From Pelagibacteraceae bacterium AG-359-E06 (GTDB lineage Bacteria; Pseudomonadota; Alphaproteobacteria; Pelagibacterales; Pelagibacteraceae), in contig QCET01000002.1 in assembly GCA_003280495.1 (NCBI GenBank), positions 35,610 to 99,609 of the forward strand: a stretch of 64,000 nucleotides of DNA, given 5' to 3'. Positions within the stretch are counted from its first letter, which is position 1. Each line of letters starts with the position of its first letter. Below the pieces are notes generated by a model, which worked only from the letters and a program-made list of their open reading frames with translations, did not search any database and had not been told where the DNA came from. Below are positions 1 through 9,644 of the stretch, piece after piece. A program made the translations under genes and the position numbers.

Positions 1-551
1 ATAATTTAAAATCAGCTATCAATAAATCTAAAGAGATAACACTAGAAAAGTTTATTTTTTCTTTAGGAATAAGACACATTGGACAAGAGAATGCAAAAAT
101 TTTAGCTAATTATTTTTTAGATATAAATAGTTTTTCTAAAATTTTTGACAAAAAAAACAGAGAAAAGATAATTAATGGTATAATCGACTTAGATGGAGTT
201 GGAGAAACACAAATTAAATCAATTCAAAATTTTTTTTCAAATTCATCGAATACCAAAGCTGTATCTGAATTAATTAAAGTTTTAAAAATTACTGACTTTA
301 AATTAAAAAAAGATGGTAAATTTCTTGAAAAAACTTTTATGTTAACAGGGGGGCTATCTAGAATGAGTAGATCAGAGGCGAAAAATATTATAGAACAAAA
401 TGGAGGAAAAATTTTAGGCACACCGAGCAAAAAGCTAAATTATTTAATAGTTGGCGACAGCAAACCTACTACAAAGAAGATTGAAAAAGCTAAAAATAAT
501 GGCGTTTCAATTTTAAGCGAAAAAGCTTGGTACGACATGCTAGATAGCTGA
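1..551 (+). CDS. ligA: NAD-dependent DNA ligase LigA, C-terminal part (5' end outside window)
   Basis: Frame 3 is open from the window edge to the TGA at 549-551, so the track ORF starting at 339 is only the tail of a longer gene. The visible part reads through a helix-hairpin-helix region (SLGIRHIGQENAK, then DLDGVGE) and a C-terminal BRCT domain (FMLTGGLSRMSRSEAKNII, then LNYLIVGD and a conserved Trp in KAWYDML). This domain order is that of NAD+-dependent DNA ligase, which seals nicks in replication and repair. The adenylation domain lies upstream of the window. Its last 12 bases overlap the convergent aminopeptidase gene. Confidence 0.93.
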   Translation, partial: NLKSAINKSKEITLEKFIFSLGIRHIGQENAKILANYFLDINSFSKIFDKKNREKIINGIIDLDGVGETQIKSIQNFFSNSSNTKAVSELIKVLKITDFKLKKDGKFLEKTFMLTGGLSRMSRSEAKNIIEQNGGKILGTPSKKLNYLIVGDSKPTTKKIEKAKNNGVSILSEKAWYDMLDS

Positions 552-2237
552 ACAAAGATCTTCCAAGTACTTTTTCTCATTTGAGCTCAAAAATTCATTT
601 AAATTTTTAAATACTTTTTTGTGGTAATTATTTATCCATTTTATCTCATTTTTTGACAGTAATTTGGTATTGAGACCATTTTTATCAAATGGTACGAGTG
701 TTAAATTCTCAAAATATTTTTTATTTTTTTCTTTTTTAACTATCATCATATTTTCTAATCTCACGCCAAAATGTTTCTCTTTATAGTATCCAGGTTCATT
801 TGACATAATTTGCTTTTCAAAAAATTTTGTTTTACTGTTAAATGATATGTTTGGGGGGTTTTCGTGAACATTAAGAAAATAGCCAATACCGTGTCCGGTT
901 CCGTGATTATAATTTTTTCCATATTTTTTAAGAAAAAACCTAGCTTTTTTATCTACCTCTAGTCCTTTTGTTTTATTAGTTAACTTAAAACTATTAACCG
1001 CAATGTGACCTTTTAAAACATAGGTATATATATTCTTGTGGAAGTTACTAACTTTACCCAGTGCAAAAGTGCGAGTAACATCTGTAGTACCAAAGTAATA
1101 TTGTGACCCAGAGTCTAATAAATAAAAATTATTTTTTTTAAGGAACGTTTTTTTTTTTACGTTTTTAGCATTATAGTGAATTATCGCACCATTTGATCCG
1201 AAAGCTGAGATAGTTTCAAAGCTCGGGGAAATATAATTTTTATTTACTTTTTTAATATTTTCCAACTTATTTTGAACGTCGATCTCCGAAATTTTACCAC
1301 CAACGAAGTTATTTTTTAACCAAAACATTAGTTTTATCAAAGCAATACCATCGTAAATTTGAGCTTTTCTTATATTTTTTATTTCGATTTTATTTTTAAT
1401 GGATTTTAAAAAGTTAATTGGATCTTCTTTAGGTTTGATTAGTATTTTCTTTCTTTTGATCTTGTTTATAAAATTTATTGATATTGAATTTTGGTCTAGA
1501 TAAACTGTATTTAATTTTTTGATATCCGAGAAAATTTTATATTCGTCTGATAATTGTATGTTTTTACTAAGTTTTAAATTTTTTTTTATATATCTCTTAT
1601 TTAAATAAATAGATAATTGATTTTTTTTAACTATTGCTTTTGATTTTATTATTGGATTAAAAGGTACTCTTGCCCTCAAATTAGACAGCCAACATATATT
1701 CTCGCAATTTGATATTAAAAATCCCTCTTTTTTTTTTAGCTTTAATAATTTAGTTAATTTTTTAAGTTTTTCCTTAAATCTTAAGCCATGAAATTTGCTA
1801 TTCAGTGCAAAAATGTTAATTTTGTCAGATTTCTTAAAGCAAGGTAGTGATAAGGGATGATGAATAAACTCATTCTTATACTTTTTAAAGTTATTTACAA
1901 AATTTAATTGAAAATACCTGTCATCGTATGCAATTTTTTTACGCTGTTTAAATTTTTCATTTATAAAGTCTTCAAGTTGACTTATACTTTTGATTTGAAA
2001 TTTTTTACCAGACTCTTTTTTAGCTTGAGTGGTGTACCTCCCATCTACAAATAAATAATTATGTTTTTTTGTTATAATTGCCATTCCAAAAGAACCGGTA
2101 AAGCCACTAAGTTGTCTTAATATATCTGCTTTTAGATTATCTGGAGACTTGAAATATTCATCATTTTTTGTAACTAAATAACCATATATATTTTTTTGAT
2201 TAAGAAATTCTCTTATCTTATTTATTTTAATCAGCAC
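540..2237 (-). CDS. Aminopeptidase P family protein (Xaa-Pro aminopeptidase, M24B)
   Basis: A 565-residue cytoplasmic metallopeptidase expected to remove N-terminal residues preceding proline. Two N-terminal creatinase-like domains precede a pita-bread catalytic domain. The five metal ligands of the M24 family can be placed: D375 (LLDSGSQYYFG), D386 (TTDVTRTF), H449 (HGTGHGIGYF), E481 (SNEPGYY) and E495 (GVRLENMM). The length matches the long, three-domain form found in alphaproteobacteria and eukaryotes rather than the ~440-residue E. coli PepP. Its start overlaps the end of uvrD by 11 bases, so it is probably translated from the uvrD message. It is convergent with ligA. Confidence 0.9.
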   Translation of the reverse strand: MLIKINKIREFLNQKNIYGYLVTKNDEYFKSPDNLKADILRQLSGFTGSFGMAIITKKHNYLFVDGRYTTQAKKESGKKFQIKSISQLEDFINEKFKQRKKIAYDDRYFQLNFVNNFKKYKNEFIHHPLSLPCFKKSDKINIFALNSKFHGLRFKEKLKKLTKLLKLKKKEGFLISNCENICWLSNLRARVPFNPIIKSKAIVKKNQLSIYLNKRYIKKNLKLSKNIQLSDEYKIFSDIKKLNTVYLDQNSISINFINKIKRKKILIKPKEDPINFLKSIKNKIEIKNIRKAQIYDGIALIKLMFWLKNNFVGGKISEIDVQNKLENIKKVNKNYISPSFETISAFGSNGAIIHYNAKNVKKKTFLKKNNFYLLDSGSQYYFGTTDVTRTFALGKVSNFHKNIYTYVLKGHIAVNSFKLTNKTKGLEVDKKARFFLKKYGKNYNHGTGHGIGYFLNVHENPPNISFNSKTKFFEKQIMSNEPGYYKEKHFGVRLENMMIVKKEKNKKYFENLTLVPFDKNGLNTKLLSKNEIKWINNYHKKVFKNLNEFLSSNEKKYLEDLCSAI

Positions 2238-4452
2238 TTAATTTCATAACAAACTTATCAATTACTTTTTTTTCACCATATTTTTTAAAGTTTATTAAAA
2301 GTTTGTTACCTTCTATATGAATGATTTTTCCTTCACCAAAGTCTTCATGTTTTACGCCTTCCCCAACTGTAAAGTTAGTAAAATTCTCGCAGAATGCAAT
2401 AGATTTTACTCTTTCCTTATTTTCAATATTTTTTTTCATTCTCAACCAGCCAGGACTATTTTTGCTACTTGATACTTGAATTTCTTGGCTAAACTCAAAA
2501 TCATTATTTTCATTTATCACATTATCTGTGATTTCAATAAATTCTTTATCTATCTCGTCTATAAATCTGGATGGCATTGATGGCATCCAATCATCAACAT
2601 TTTTGTTGCCAAAAAATTTTCTATTATTTGCAAACAACATAAACAAATTATTTTTTGCTCTGGTCATCGCAACATAGGCCAACCTTCTTTCCTCTTCTAC
2701 AGCTGCATGCCCGTTATCATCGATTGATTTTTGATGTGGGAATAAACCTTCCTCTAATCCCGGTAAAAAAACTACTTCAAACTCTAAACCCTTAGCGGCA
2801 TGGACAGTCATAATATTAATTTTATCTCCATCCCACTCTTCGTCCAAAGAAGTTTGTAAGGAAATATTTTCTAAGAATTCATCTAAATTATCATAAACCT
2901 TCATTGATGATCTAAGCTCTTTTAAATTTTCTAATCTACTCTCAGCTTCTGGGCTTCTCTCATTTATTAACATCTGAGTATATCCAGACTCATCTAATAT
3001 TTTTTCCAACAGGCTAACGTGATCTATCTCACTAGAAATTTTTTTCCATGTTAAAATATTTTGCACAAAGTTATTTACATTAATTTCTGTTTTAGGTTTG
3101 AATATTTTATTATCAATCATATGTAAACTTGCATCAAATAATGATAATCTCTCCTTTCTTGCAACCTCATGAATTTTTTTAACGGAACTCTCTCCGATAG
3201 ATCTTTTTGGTTGATTTATTATTCTTTCAAAGGCTAAATCGTCATTTGTATGTTTTATTAATCTTAAATAACTTACAGCGTCTTTGATTTCTGCCCTTTC
3301 GTAAAATTTGAGTCCACCAATAATTCTATAAGGCAAACCAATTCTAATAAATCTTTCTTCAAACTCTCTAGTTTGAAAAGCAGCACGGACTAAAATGGCT
3401 ATATTATTAAGTTTTGTATTTTTTATTAATGTTTTTTCTATTTGGTCGGAAATAAAAATTGCTTCTTGTAGACCATCTGAAAATGACTGAATTTGTACTT
3501 TATCTCCCTCACTAAATTCCGACCATAATTTTTTAGGATGACGACTGTCATTGTTTGAAATTAGAGATGAGGCTGCAGATAAAATATTTTTTGTTGACCT
3601 ATAATTTTGCTCAAGTTTTATAATTTTTGTATTTTTAAAATTTTTTTCAAAATTTAGTATATTTTTTATTTCTGCCCCCCTCCAACTGTAAATTGATTGA
3701 TCATCATCTCCAACCACGCAAATATTTTTATTATCATTGACTAATAATTGTAACCAAAGATTTTGTATAAAATTTGTATCTTGGAATTCGTCTACTAAAA
3801 TATATTTAAAATTATTTTGGTAAAATTTTCTAATTTTATCAAATTTTTGAAAGATTGTTACGCAGTGTAATATTAAATCACCAAAATCAACACAGTTCAT
3901 CATTTTTAACTTTTCTTGATAAATTTTATAAATCTTCAAACTTATAGCCTTCTCAACCTCAGCTTTGTTGAGAGTTACATTACTAGGTACTAAACCTAAA
4001 TTTTTCCATCGATCAATATTGTACAATATTTGTTTTGGTGGATTTTGTTTGATATCAATATTTTCAGCTTCTAAAATATTTCTAATAAGTTTAATTTGGT
4101 CCAATGTATCTATAATTGTAAAATTTGGTTTTAAGCCGACAGCTTCAGCGTGTTTTCTTAATATCTTATTGCTAAGAGAGTGAAAAGTTCCAAGCCATGG
4201 TACCGCATTAGATTTATTATTAATTAACTTAAGAACTCTCTCACGCATCTCGTTTGCAGCTTTATTAGTAAAAGTAACGCATAAAATTTGTTGTCCGAAA
4301 CACTTTTTATTAAAGATTAAATTTGCTACTCGAGTCGTTAATACTTTAGTTTTTCCTGATCCTGCTCCAGCAAGAATTAACAACGGTCCCTCAAAATGAC
4401 TAACAGCTGTTTTTTGTTGATTATTTAAAGAATTTAAATAATTGTTATCCAT
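2227..4452 (-). CDS. uvrD: UvrD/PcrA-type DNA helicase II
   Basis: A 741-residue superfamily 1A 3'-5' helicase for nucleotide excision and mismatch repair. Visible motifs in order: Walker A at 28-35 (AGAGSGKT), motif Ia region (FTNKAANEMRERV), Walker B (LVDEFQDTN), motif III (GDDDQSIYSWRGA), motif IV (LEQNYRS), motif V (TVHAAKGLEFEVVFLPG) and motif VI (RRLAYVAMTRAK). The C-terminus has a Tudor-like segment (GEGVKHEDFGEGKI) typical of UvrD/PcrA. Length is usual for the family. It is first gene of a two-gene unit with the aminopeptidase and divergent from the AsmA-like gene, 41 bases away. Confidence 0.95.
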   Translation of the reverse strand: MDNNYLNSLNNQQKTAVSHFEGPLLILAGAGSGKTKVLTTRVANLIFNKKCFGQQILCVTFTNKAANEMRERVLKLINNKSNAVPWLGTFHSLSNKILRKHAEAVGLKPNFTIIDTLDQIKLIRNILEAENIDIKQNPPKQILYNIDRWKNLGLVPSNVTLNKAEVEKAISLKIYKIYQEKLKMMNCVDFGDLILHCVTIFQKFDKIRKFYQNNFKYILVDEFQDTNFIQNLWLQLLVNDNKNICVVGDDDQSIYSWRGAEIKNILNFEKNFKNTKIIKLEQNYRSTKNILSAASSLISNNDSRHPKKLWSEFSEGDKVQIQSFSDGLQEAIFISDQIEKTLIKNTKLNNIAILVRAAFQTREFEERFIRIGLPYRIIGGLKFYERAEIKDAVSYLRLIKHTNDDLAFERIINQPKRSIGESSVKKIHEVARKERLSLFDASLHMIDNKIFKPKTEINVNNFVQNILTWKKISSEIDHVSLLEKILDESGYTQMLINERSPEAESRLENLKELRSSMKVYDNLDEFLENISLQTSLDEEWDGDKINIMTVHAAKGLEFEVVFLPGLEEGLFPHQKSIDDNGHAAVEEERRLAYVAMTRAKNNLFMLFANNRKFFGNKNVDDWMPSMPSRFIDEIDKEFIEITDNVINENNDFEFSQEIQVSSSKNSPGWLRMKKNIENKERVKSIAFCENFTNFTVGEGVKHEDFGEGKIIHIEGNKLLINFKKYGEKKVIDKFVMKLSAD

Positions 4453-4493
4453 GACTATTCTTTATAACAAATATAAAAAAAAATAATAAAATA

Positions 4494-5900
4494 ATGATTA
4501 AATTAATTAAAAAAAAAGCTCTCATAACTGTATTTTTTTTTTTATTAACGCTTTTAATTTATATTTTATCCCCATTATTTTTAAATTTGAATAACTTTAA
4601 ATTAAATTTTGAGGAAACTATTGGATCAAATTTAAATACACAAACAAGTATAAGTGGAGATATTAATTACAAATATTTTCCTCTACCATCAATTTTGATA
4701 AAGGATATAGAGCTTGGCGAAGATATTGAAACCAAAAGTAGAATAGAAAGTACAACAATTAATATATATCCTCATAATTTACTTCTTAAAAAATTTAGTA
4801 TTTCAAACATTGCTTTTAAAAATGGTCAATTCCCTATTAAAATTAATGAGATTAATGATCTAAAATCCTTCGGCGATTTTAAAATAAAAATTAAATTTAG
4901 AAATATTAACATAAAATTAATACGTGATGATAAAATCTTAGTTATATCTAACAGCAATTCTAAAATTGATATCAAGAATTCAACTATAAATAAAATTAAA
5001 TTAGATGGAGTATACGAGGAAATACCGTTTTATTTATTTTTTAAAAAAAACAAATTAGAAATCAAAGCGAAGGAAATAAACTTAAAAACAAAAATAGTAT
5101 TTGATCAAAATATCAATAAAGTAATTTTTTCATACGATGATAAATCGTTATTTCCTGGACTCGAGAATATTTTGGTTAAAGGCAAATTTACTAATCAAAA
5201 TAAAACTTTAATTTTTAAAAGTGCGAATATATCCTCAAAATTAATTAATGGTAAATTTGATTTTGAATACCAATACGGAAGTAATTATGTACCAAAGATA
5301 AAACTCAATTTAGACACAACTAGAATAGACAAGATTCAAGCTGAAAAGCTGGTCTTATTTATGAAAGATGATATTTTTGAGTTAGCTAGATTTTTTAATT
5401 TAAATTTAATTATTCAAATACCAAAGGCAAAGTTTAATAACAAAATTTTTAATAAAGTTTTTGTCGATTTACAATTTGTAGCTGGAGATATTATTGTAAA
5501 AAAGTTTATTTTAAGTTCCTCATCTAACAAATTAGAAATTAAGGGTAAAATATTAAAATTTGGCAAAGATAAACTATTTTTTTATAAATCGAAATTTTCA
5601 ACAAATAATTATGAAAAAATAATCAAAAATCTATCAATAAATAAAGAAATACAAAACAATATAGTCGATCAAAACATTTTTTCTGTAATTTCGTCTGGAT
5701 ACTTAAATTTAAATAAAGCAAAAATTTATATTGAGCAAAATGAAACAAATTACTTTACTATTACCGATCCTTACGTAGATAAGCAAATTACTTACAAGGG
5801 AAACAAACTTGAAGATTTAAATAAAAGGTTTAATGAAAAAATATTGGAAGGAAAATTGATAAATTTTTTTAATTTGCCTAAATTTTTTGAACTATATTAA
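4494..5900 (+). CDS. AsmA-like inner-membrane-anchored protein
   Basis: A 468-residue protein with one N-terminal membrane segment (about residues 9-30) followed by a long periplasmic region rich in short beta-strand patterns and lysine/asparagine. The opening after the anchor, with INYKYFPLPSILIKDIELG, resembles the N-terminal AsmA domain, whose members are linked to lipid transport and outer-membrane assembly. The match is by overall pattern and is moderate; most of the protein is low complexity from AT bias. It stands alone, divergent from uvrD and convergent with fumC. Confidence 0.6.
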   Translation: MIKLIKKKALITVFFFLLTLLIYILSPLFLNLNNFKLNFEETIGSNLNTQTSISGDINYKYFPLPSILIKDIELGEDIETKSRIESTTINIYPHNLLLKKFSISNIAFKNGQFPIKINEINDLKSFGDFKIKIKFRNINIKLIRDDKILVISNSNSKIDIKNSTINKIKLDGVYEEIPFYLFFKKNKLEIKAKEINLKTKIVFDQNINKVIFSYDDKSLFPGLENILVKGKFTNQNKTLIFKSANISSKLINGKFDFEYQYGSNYVPKIKLNLDTTRIDKIQAEKLVLFMKDDIFELARFFNLNLIIQIPKAKFNNKIFNKVFVDLQFVAGDIIVKKFILSSSSNKLEIKGKILKFGKDKLFFYKSKFSTNNYEKIIKNLSINKEIQNNIVDQNIFSVISSGYLNLNKAKIYIEQNETNYFTITDPYVDKQITYKGNKLEDLNKRFNEKILEGKLINFFNLPKFFELY

Positions 5901-5936
5901 CTTGGTCTAGTCATTTTTTTTGGATTCATTACTTTG

Positions 5937-7286
5937 TTAAACGTTTTTTTCCTCAATCAATCCACTTTTTAAAGCTTCAAATCTGAGTGTGGTTCCATTT
6001 TTATGCGCACTCTTTGCGATCTTACTTGCATTGTCGTAACCTATAATCGGAGATAACGCTGTAACAAGCATCAATGACTCTTTTAAATATTTATTTATCT
6101 TTTTCTTATCTGCTTTAATTCCATTTAGACAGCTGCTAATAAAACAATTTACAGAATCAGAGATAAGATCAATTGATTGAACTATGTTATGAATTATTAA
6201 AGGTTTGAACACATTGAGTTCAAAATGTCCATGTGATCCTGCCATAGTAATTCCATTATGATTTCCAATAACTTTCACACAAACCATTGTTACCGCCTCA
6301 CACTGAGTTGGATTTACTTTTCCCGGCATTATTGAAGAGCCCGGCTCATTTTCAGGTAATATTAATTCACCATATCCAGCTCTAGGACCTGATCCTAAAA
6401 ATCTAATGTCATTTGCAATTTTCATTAATGCCACTGCAGTTGTATTAAGGGTACCAGAAAAGTTAACTATTGAGTCATGCGCTGCTAAGGCTTCAAATTT
6501 ATTTTTTGCTGTTTCGAAAGGTAATCGCGTAATTTTAGATATTTCTTTTGCTATTTTTTTATCCCATCCTTTTTTTGTATTTATTCCTGTCCCAACAGCA
6601 GTCCCGCCTTGTGCTAACGGATATATTTCCTTTAATGCTCTTTTAATTCTAGCAAGACATTTTGTAACTTGCATGTGATATCCTGAAAATTCTTGACCTA
6701 ATGTTAATGGGGTAGCATCTTGTAAATGAGTTCTACCTATTTTTACGATATCTTTAAATTGATTAGCCTTTTTACCTAAGGTTTTTTCAAGTTTTGTTAT
6801 GGCTGGTATTAATTTTTTATTTGCCATCATAGCAATTGATATATGCATTGCCGTAGGAAATGTATCGTTGGTTGATTGAGCTTTATTTACGTGATCGTTA
6901 GGATGAACTGGTTTTTTTGCACCCAATTTAGAACCTAATATCTCATTGGCTCTGTTTGCAATAACCTCATTTAAATTCATGTTGGTTTGTGTCCCCGAAC
7001 CTGTTTGCCATACTACAAGTGGAAAATGTTCATCCAATTTACCAGAGATAACCTCATCTGCAGCCTTTATGATTGCTTTTGCAATTCTATTTTCCAAATC
7101 ACCAAATTTCGCATTAGTAATAGCAGCAGCTTTTTTCACAATTGCCATAGAATGAATTTGCTCTATCGGAACTTTAAATTTGCCGATTTTAAAATTTTTT
7201 AATGATCTTTGAGTAGATGCACCCCAATATTTATCTGATGGAACTTTGATTTTCCCAAAACTATCGCTTTCTGTTCTAGACGCCAT
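5937..7286 (-). CDS. fumC: Fumarate hydratase class II
   Basis: A 449-residue iron-independent fumarase that interconverts fumarate and malate in the TCA cycle. The fumarase/aspartase superfamily signature is at 316-326 ([11 protein letters not shown]), with the catalytic loop serines S317/S318. H187 lies in [10 protein letters not shown] and the substrate-site region [10 protein letters not shown] is present near residue 95. Length is slightly under the ~460 of E. coli FumC. It is separated by 36 bases from the convergent AsmA-like gene and preceded by a 50-aa miniprotein gene on the same strand. Confidence 0.96.
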   Translation of the reverse strand: MASRTESDSFGKIKVPSDKYWGASTQRSLKNFKIGKFKVPIEQIHSMAIVKKAAAITNAKFGDLENRIAKAIIKAADEVISGKLDEHFPLVVWQTGSGTQTNMNLNEVIANRANEILGSKLGAKKPVHPNDHVNKAQSTNDTFPTAMHISIAMMANKKLIPAITKLEKTLGKKANQFKDIVKIGRTHLQDATPLTLGQEFSGYHMQVTKCLARIKRALKEIYPLAQGGTAVGTGINTKKGWDKKIAKEISKITRLPFETAKNKFEALAAHDSIVNFSGTLNTTAVALMKIANDIRFLGSGPRAGYGELILPENEPGSSIMPGKVNPTQCEAVTMVCVKVIGNHNGITMAGSHGHFELNVFKPLIIHNIVQSIDLISDSVNCFISSCLNGIKADKKKINKYLKESLMLVTALSPIIGYDNASKIAKSAHKNGTTLRFEALKSGLIEEKNV

Positions 7287-7358
7287 GTACCTTTAATATA
7301 TATACATTAAAATCGATTTTACAATGAGGCCAGAATTTATGAAATAGGACTAAATTAC

Positions 7359-7511
7359 TTAGCCTTTAAAAATAACTAAATATATCATCAATATGACAAG
7401 CAAGTTCGCCCCAAGAATTAGGGCCACACCTTTAGAAAAAAATCCTTCTTTTTTTTCAGATATTTCTATCGGATCAACTTCAGCAGGTCTTACTAAGTTA
7501 ACTTTTTTCAT
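7359..7511 (-). CDS. Small single-pass membrane protein (50 aa), hypothetical
   Basis: Too short for the ORF track. The frame starts MKKVNLVRPAEVDPIEIS, then a basic/acidic stretch (EKKEGFF) and one hydrophobic segment (VALILGANLLVILMIYLVIF) before the TAA. The polar N-terminus followed by a C-terminal membrane anchor is a common layout for bacterial miniproteins. It lies between fumC and the rhodanese gene on the same strand, with about 70 bases on one side and 50 on the other. Its function is unknown; support comes from the sensible topology and good start context, not from homology. Confidence 0.5.
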   Translation of the reverse strand: MKKVNLVRPAEVDPIEISEKKEGFFSKGVALILGANLLVILMIYLVIFKG

Positions 7512-7560
7512 ACTTTAATAGTTAATATTAAAATGTGACCAAGTCTTGATTAAAATTTGT

Positions 7561-7923
7561 TTATTTTTTTTCTATCCACTCTTTGTATCCACCAGCCATA
7601 TTTTTCACGTTTTTTAAGCCCATTTCTTTCATGGTTTTTGTGGATAAGGTGCTTTGACCACCGAGACCGCAGAATACAACATACTCTTTATCAGGGTTAT
7701 TTTTGAAGAACTGATTCTCTAGGGGACTACCCTCAGCTAAAAAGAATTCTAGCAAACCTCTTTCTAAATGAATAGCATTACCTATCGTTCCTTTTTCAAA
7801 AGAACTTTTATCCCTAACATCTATAAATTGAACATTTGGGTCATTTAATTTTTTCTTTGCATCTTCTACTGAAATATTTTCTATTTCATTAGAAACTTTC
7901 ATTAAATCTTCAAATTTTTTCAT
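7561..7923 (-). CDS. Rhodanese-like sulfurtransferase domain protein (120 aa)
   Basis: A single-domain rhodanese. I start it at the ATG at 7923, which overlaps the peroxiredoxin stop as TAATG; the track start at 7980 would overlap the upstream gene by 58 bases. Features are FIDVRDKSSFEKG, the HLERGLLEFF segment, the active-site loop CGLGGQS with its only cysteine at C85, and the ending AGGYKEW. The usual arginine of the loop is replaced. It would carry sulfur as a persulfide on C85. It is translationally coupled to a 1-Cys peroxiredoxin and is a paralogue of the rhodanese at 46881-47270. Confidence 0.85.
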   Translation of the reverse strand: MKKFEDLMKVSNEIENISVEDAKKKLNDPNVQFIDVRDKSSFEKGTIGNAIHLERGLLEFFLAEGSPLENQFFKNNPDKEYVVFCGLGGQSTLSTKTMKEMGLKNVKNMAGGYKEWIEKK

Positions 7924-8591
7924 TATTTCTCTAGATCTTGATGTTTTACTTCTCTTATATAAGGCTTTACTGTTTTCCAACCATCAGGAAATAATTTTTT
8001 TGCTTCATCATCTTTCACTGCAGGAACGATAATTACGTTATCCCCCTTTTTCCAATTTGCAGGAGTCGCTACTTTATGAGATGCAGTTAATTTTAATGAG
8101 TCTATTACTCTAACTATCTCATCAAAATTTCTTCCAGTGGACATTGGATAAGACAAGATAAGTTTTATTTTTTTATCTGGGCTTATAATAAAAACACTTC
8201 TTACAGTTTGATTATCAACGGCAGTTCTGTTTTTGTAATCACCTGAAGTACTTGCAGGGAGCATGCCATAGATTTTAGATATCTCTAAATTTTTATCTCC
8301 TATTAAAGGGTAGTCTGGTTTGTAACCTGTAACATCTTCAATATCTTTGCTCCATTTTTCGTGATCCTCTACAGGGTCCACACTTAATCCCAATATTTTT
8401 ACATTTCTTTCATCAAAAGACTTCTTAATTTTTTGAAGATTTCCTAGTTCGGTTGTACAAACAGGAGTAAAATTTTTTGGGTGTGAAAATATTACTACCC
8501 ATTTTTCCTTAGACCAATCATAAAAATTGATTTTGCCATGAGTTGTATCTGCGTTAAAATTTGGCGCGGTATCGTTTATTTTTAGAGACAT
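7923..8591 (-). CDS. 1-Cys peroxiredoxin (Prx6/AhpC-TSA family)
   Basis: A 222-residue thiol peroxidase that reduces peroxides. The peroxidatic cysteine is C45 in HPKNFTPVCTTEL, and the C-terminal extension (KVATPANWKKGDNVIIVP) is that of the Prx6 subgroup. C45 is the only cysteine in the protein, so regeneration needs an outside thiol. It is cotranscribed with a preceding small periplasmic protein (6 bases away) and overlaps the following rhodanese by one base, which makes that rhodanese a candidate partner (inference). Confidence 0.93.
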   Translation of the reverse strand: MSLKINDTAPNFNADTTHGKINFYDWSKEKWVVIFSHPKNFTPVCTTELGNLQKIKKSFDERNVKILGLSVDPVEDHEKWSKDIEDVTGYKPDYPLIGDKNLEISKIYGMLPASTSGDYKNRTAVDNQTVRSVFIISPDKKIKLILSYPMSTGRNFDEIVRVIDSLKLTASHKVATPANWKKGDNVIIVPAVKDDEAKKLFPDGWKTVKPYIREVKHQDLEK

Positions 8592-8597
8592 TCGGTT

Positions 8598-8843
8598 TTA
8601 ACCTTCTAACAGTTTGAGGGCTTGTTTGAGAATTTTAACAGATTCAGCATGATCTCCTTCTTTATGAGCTTTATGACCACCATCTCTTAGTTTTTTTATT
8701 TCTGAAAGTTGCTCTTTGCTTAACTGTTTTGTTTGAGATAGCAAATTATCAATTTTTTTTACTAATAGTGGGCACGAACCAGCATTTGCAAATGAAGTGC
8801 TTATTAATACAGCAGATGTAACTATTAAAAATTTTTTAATCAT
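8598..8843 (-). CDS. Small periplasmic protein with signal peptide (81 aa), unknown function
   Basis: An N-terminal signal peptide (MIKKFLIVTSAVLISTSFANA) with a likely cleavage at ANA-G gives a mature protein of about 60 residues. The mature part is helical and charged (LLSQTKQLSKEQLSEIKKL, then GDHAESVKILKQALKLL) with one cysteine near its start. The last segment resembles a single TPR-like helix pair but is too short to be sure. It is first of a three-gene unit with the 1-Cys peroxiredoxin and the rhodanese. Confidence 0.75.
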   Translation of the reverse strand: MIKKFLIVTSAVLISTSFANAGSCPLLVKKIDNLLSQTKQLSKEQLSEIKKLRDGGHKAHKEGDHAESVKILKQALKLLEG

Positions 8844-8933
8844 ACTGTCTATAATTTAACCTTTTTTAATTTTCAAATAAGGCGACATTTTGTATTTTTC
8901 TTTAATTTTAGATGCGTATATATACACAAAAAT

Positions 8934-9530
8934 ATGTTTTTTAAATGCTTAAAAATTACATTAATATTAGCTATAATTATTCTTTTACCAAGGATCAGTA
9001 TGGCGATTGAAAAAAAGGCGATTTTTGCAGGTGGTTGCTTTTGGTGCATGGAAGAAGCCTTTGACAAGCTTGAAGGGGTTAAAAACGTAATTTCAGGCTA
9101 TACTGGGGGCGATTTAAAAAATCCATCTTATGAAGAAGTAACAAAAGGTAATACTGGCCATTATGAAGCTATAGAAGTAACCTATGATAGTGAAAAAATA
9201 CAATACTCACAATTATTAGATTTTTTTTGGCAAAATATAGACCCATTTAATAATAGAGGTCAATTTTGTGATTTAGGTTCTAGTTATCTATCAGCTATAT
9301 TTTTTAAAAATGATGAGGAAAAAAAAGAGATAAGCAAATCAAAAAATAGACTTAAAATAAATACTGGAAATATCCAAACGCATATTTTACCATTTAAAGA
9401 ATTTTATAGAGCTGAGGAATATCATCAAAATTTTTATCAAAAAAATCCAGATCATTACAAAGCTTACAAATCTGGGTGTGGTAGAGAGAAAAGACTCAAT
9501 CAGGTGTGGAATACAATAAAAGACAAATAA
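8934..9530 (+). CDS. msrA: Peptide methionine sulfoxide reductase MsrA, predicted exported
   Basis: A 198-residue MsrA that reduces methionine-S-sulfoxide. The catalytic motif GCFWCMEEAF is at 34-43 with C35 as the nucleophile; FAGG precedes it and YTGG follows near residue 57. A further cysteine in SGCGREK near the C-terminus can act as resolving thiol. The N-terminus is a hydrophobic export signal (LKITLILAIIILLPRISMA), so the enzyme should work in the periplasm. It is divergent from the peroxiredoxin operon, placing two oxidant-defence units back to back. Confidence 0.95.
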   Translation: MFFKCLKITLILAIIILLPRISMAIEKKAIFAGGCFWCMEEAFDKLEGVKNVISGYTGGDLKNPSYEEVTKGNTGHYEAIEVTYDSEKIQYSQLLDFFWQNIDPFNNRGQFCDLGSSYLSAIFFKNDEEKKEISKSKNRLKINTGNIQTHILPFKEFYRAEEYHQNFYQKNPDHYKAYKSGCGREKRLNQVWNTIKDK

Positions 9531-9610
9531 ATCCAAGATTTTAAAGCATTTTTTATTGTTGCAAATAGGTCACACTACAGGATAACTTAAAAAAGTACGT
9601 TATTTGGGGT

Positions 9611-9616
9611 TATAAT
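9611..9616 (+). promoter_or_regulatory. Putative -10 element (TATAAT) of the OMP-like gene
   Basis: A perfect TATAAT sits 84 bases before the ATG of the outer-membrane-type gene, in the 169-base gap after msrA. No convincing -35 hexamer is seen at 16-18 bases upstream, so this is a guess from the hexamer and its position. Confidence 0.35.
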
Positions 9617-9644
9617 TGTAGATTAAATAGAATATAAAAATCTT

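Noticed and set aside
6406-7202. Plus-strand ORFs opposite fumC
   Set aside because: Shadows of a strongly conserved enzyme gene.
7924-7980. Long N-terminus of the first rhodanese
   Set aside because: It would overlap the peroxiredoxin by 58 bases; the TAATG start fits the family length.
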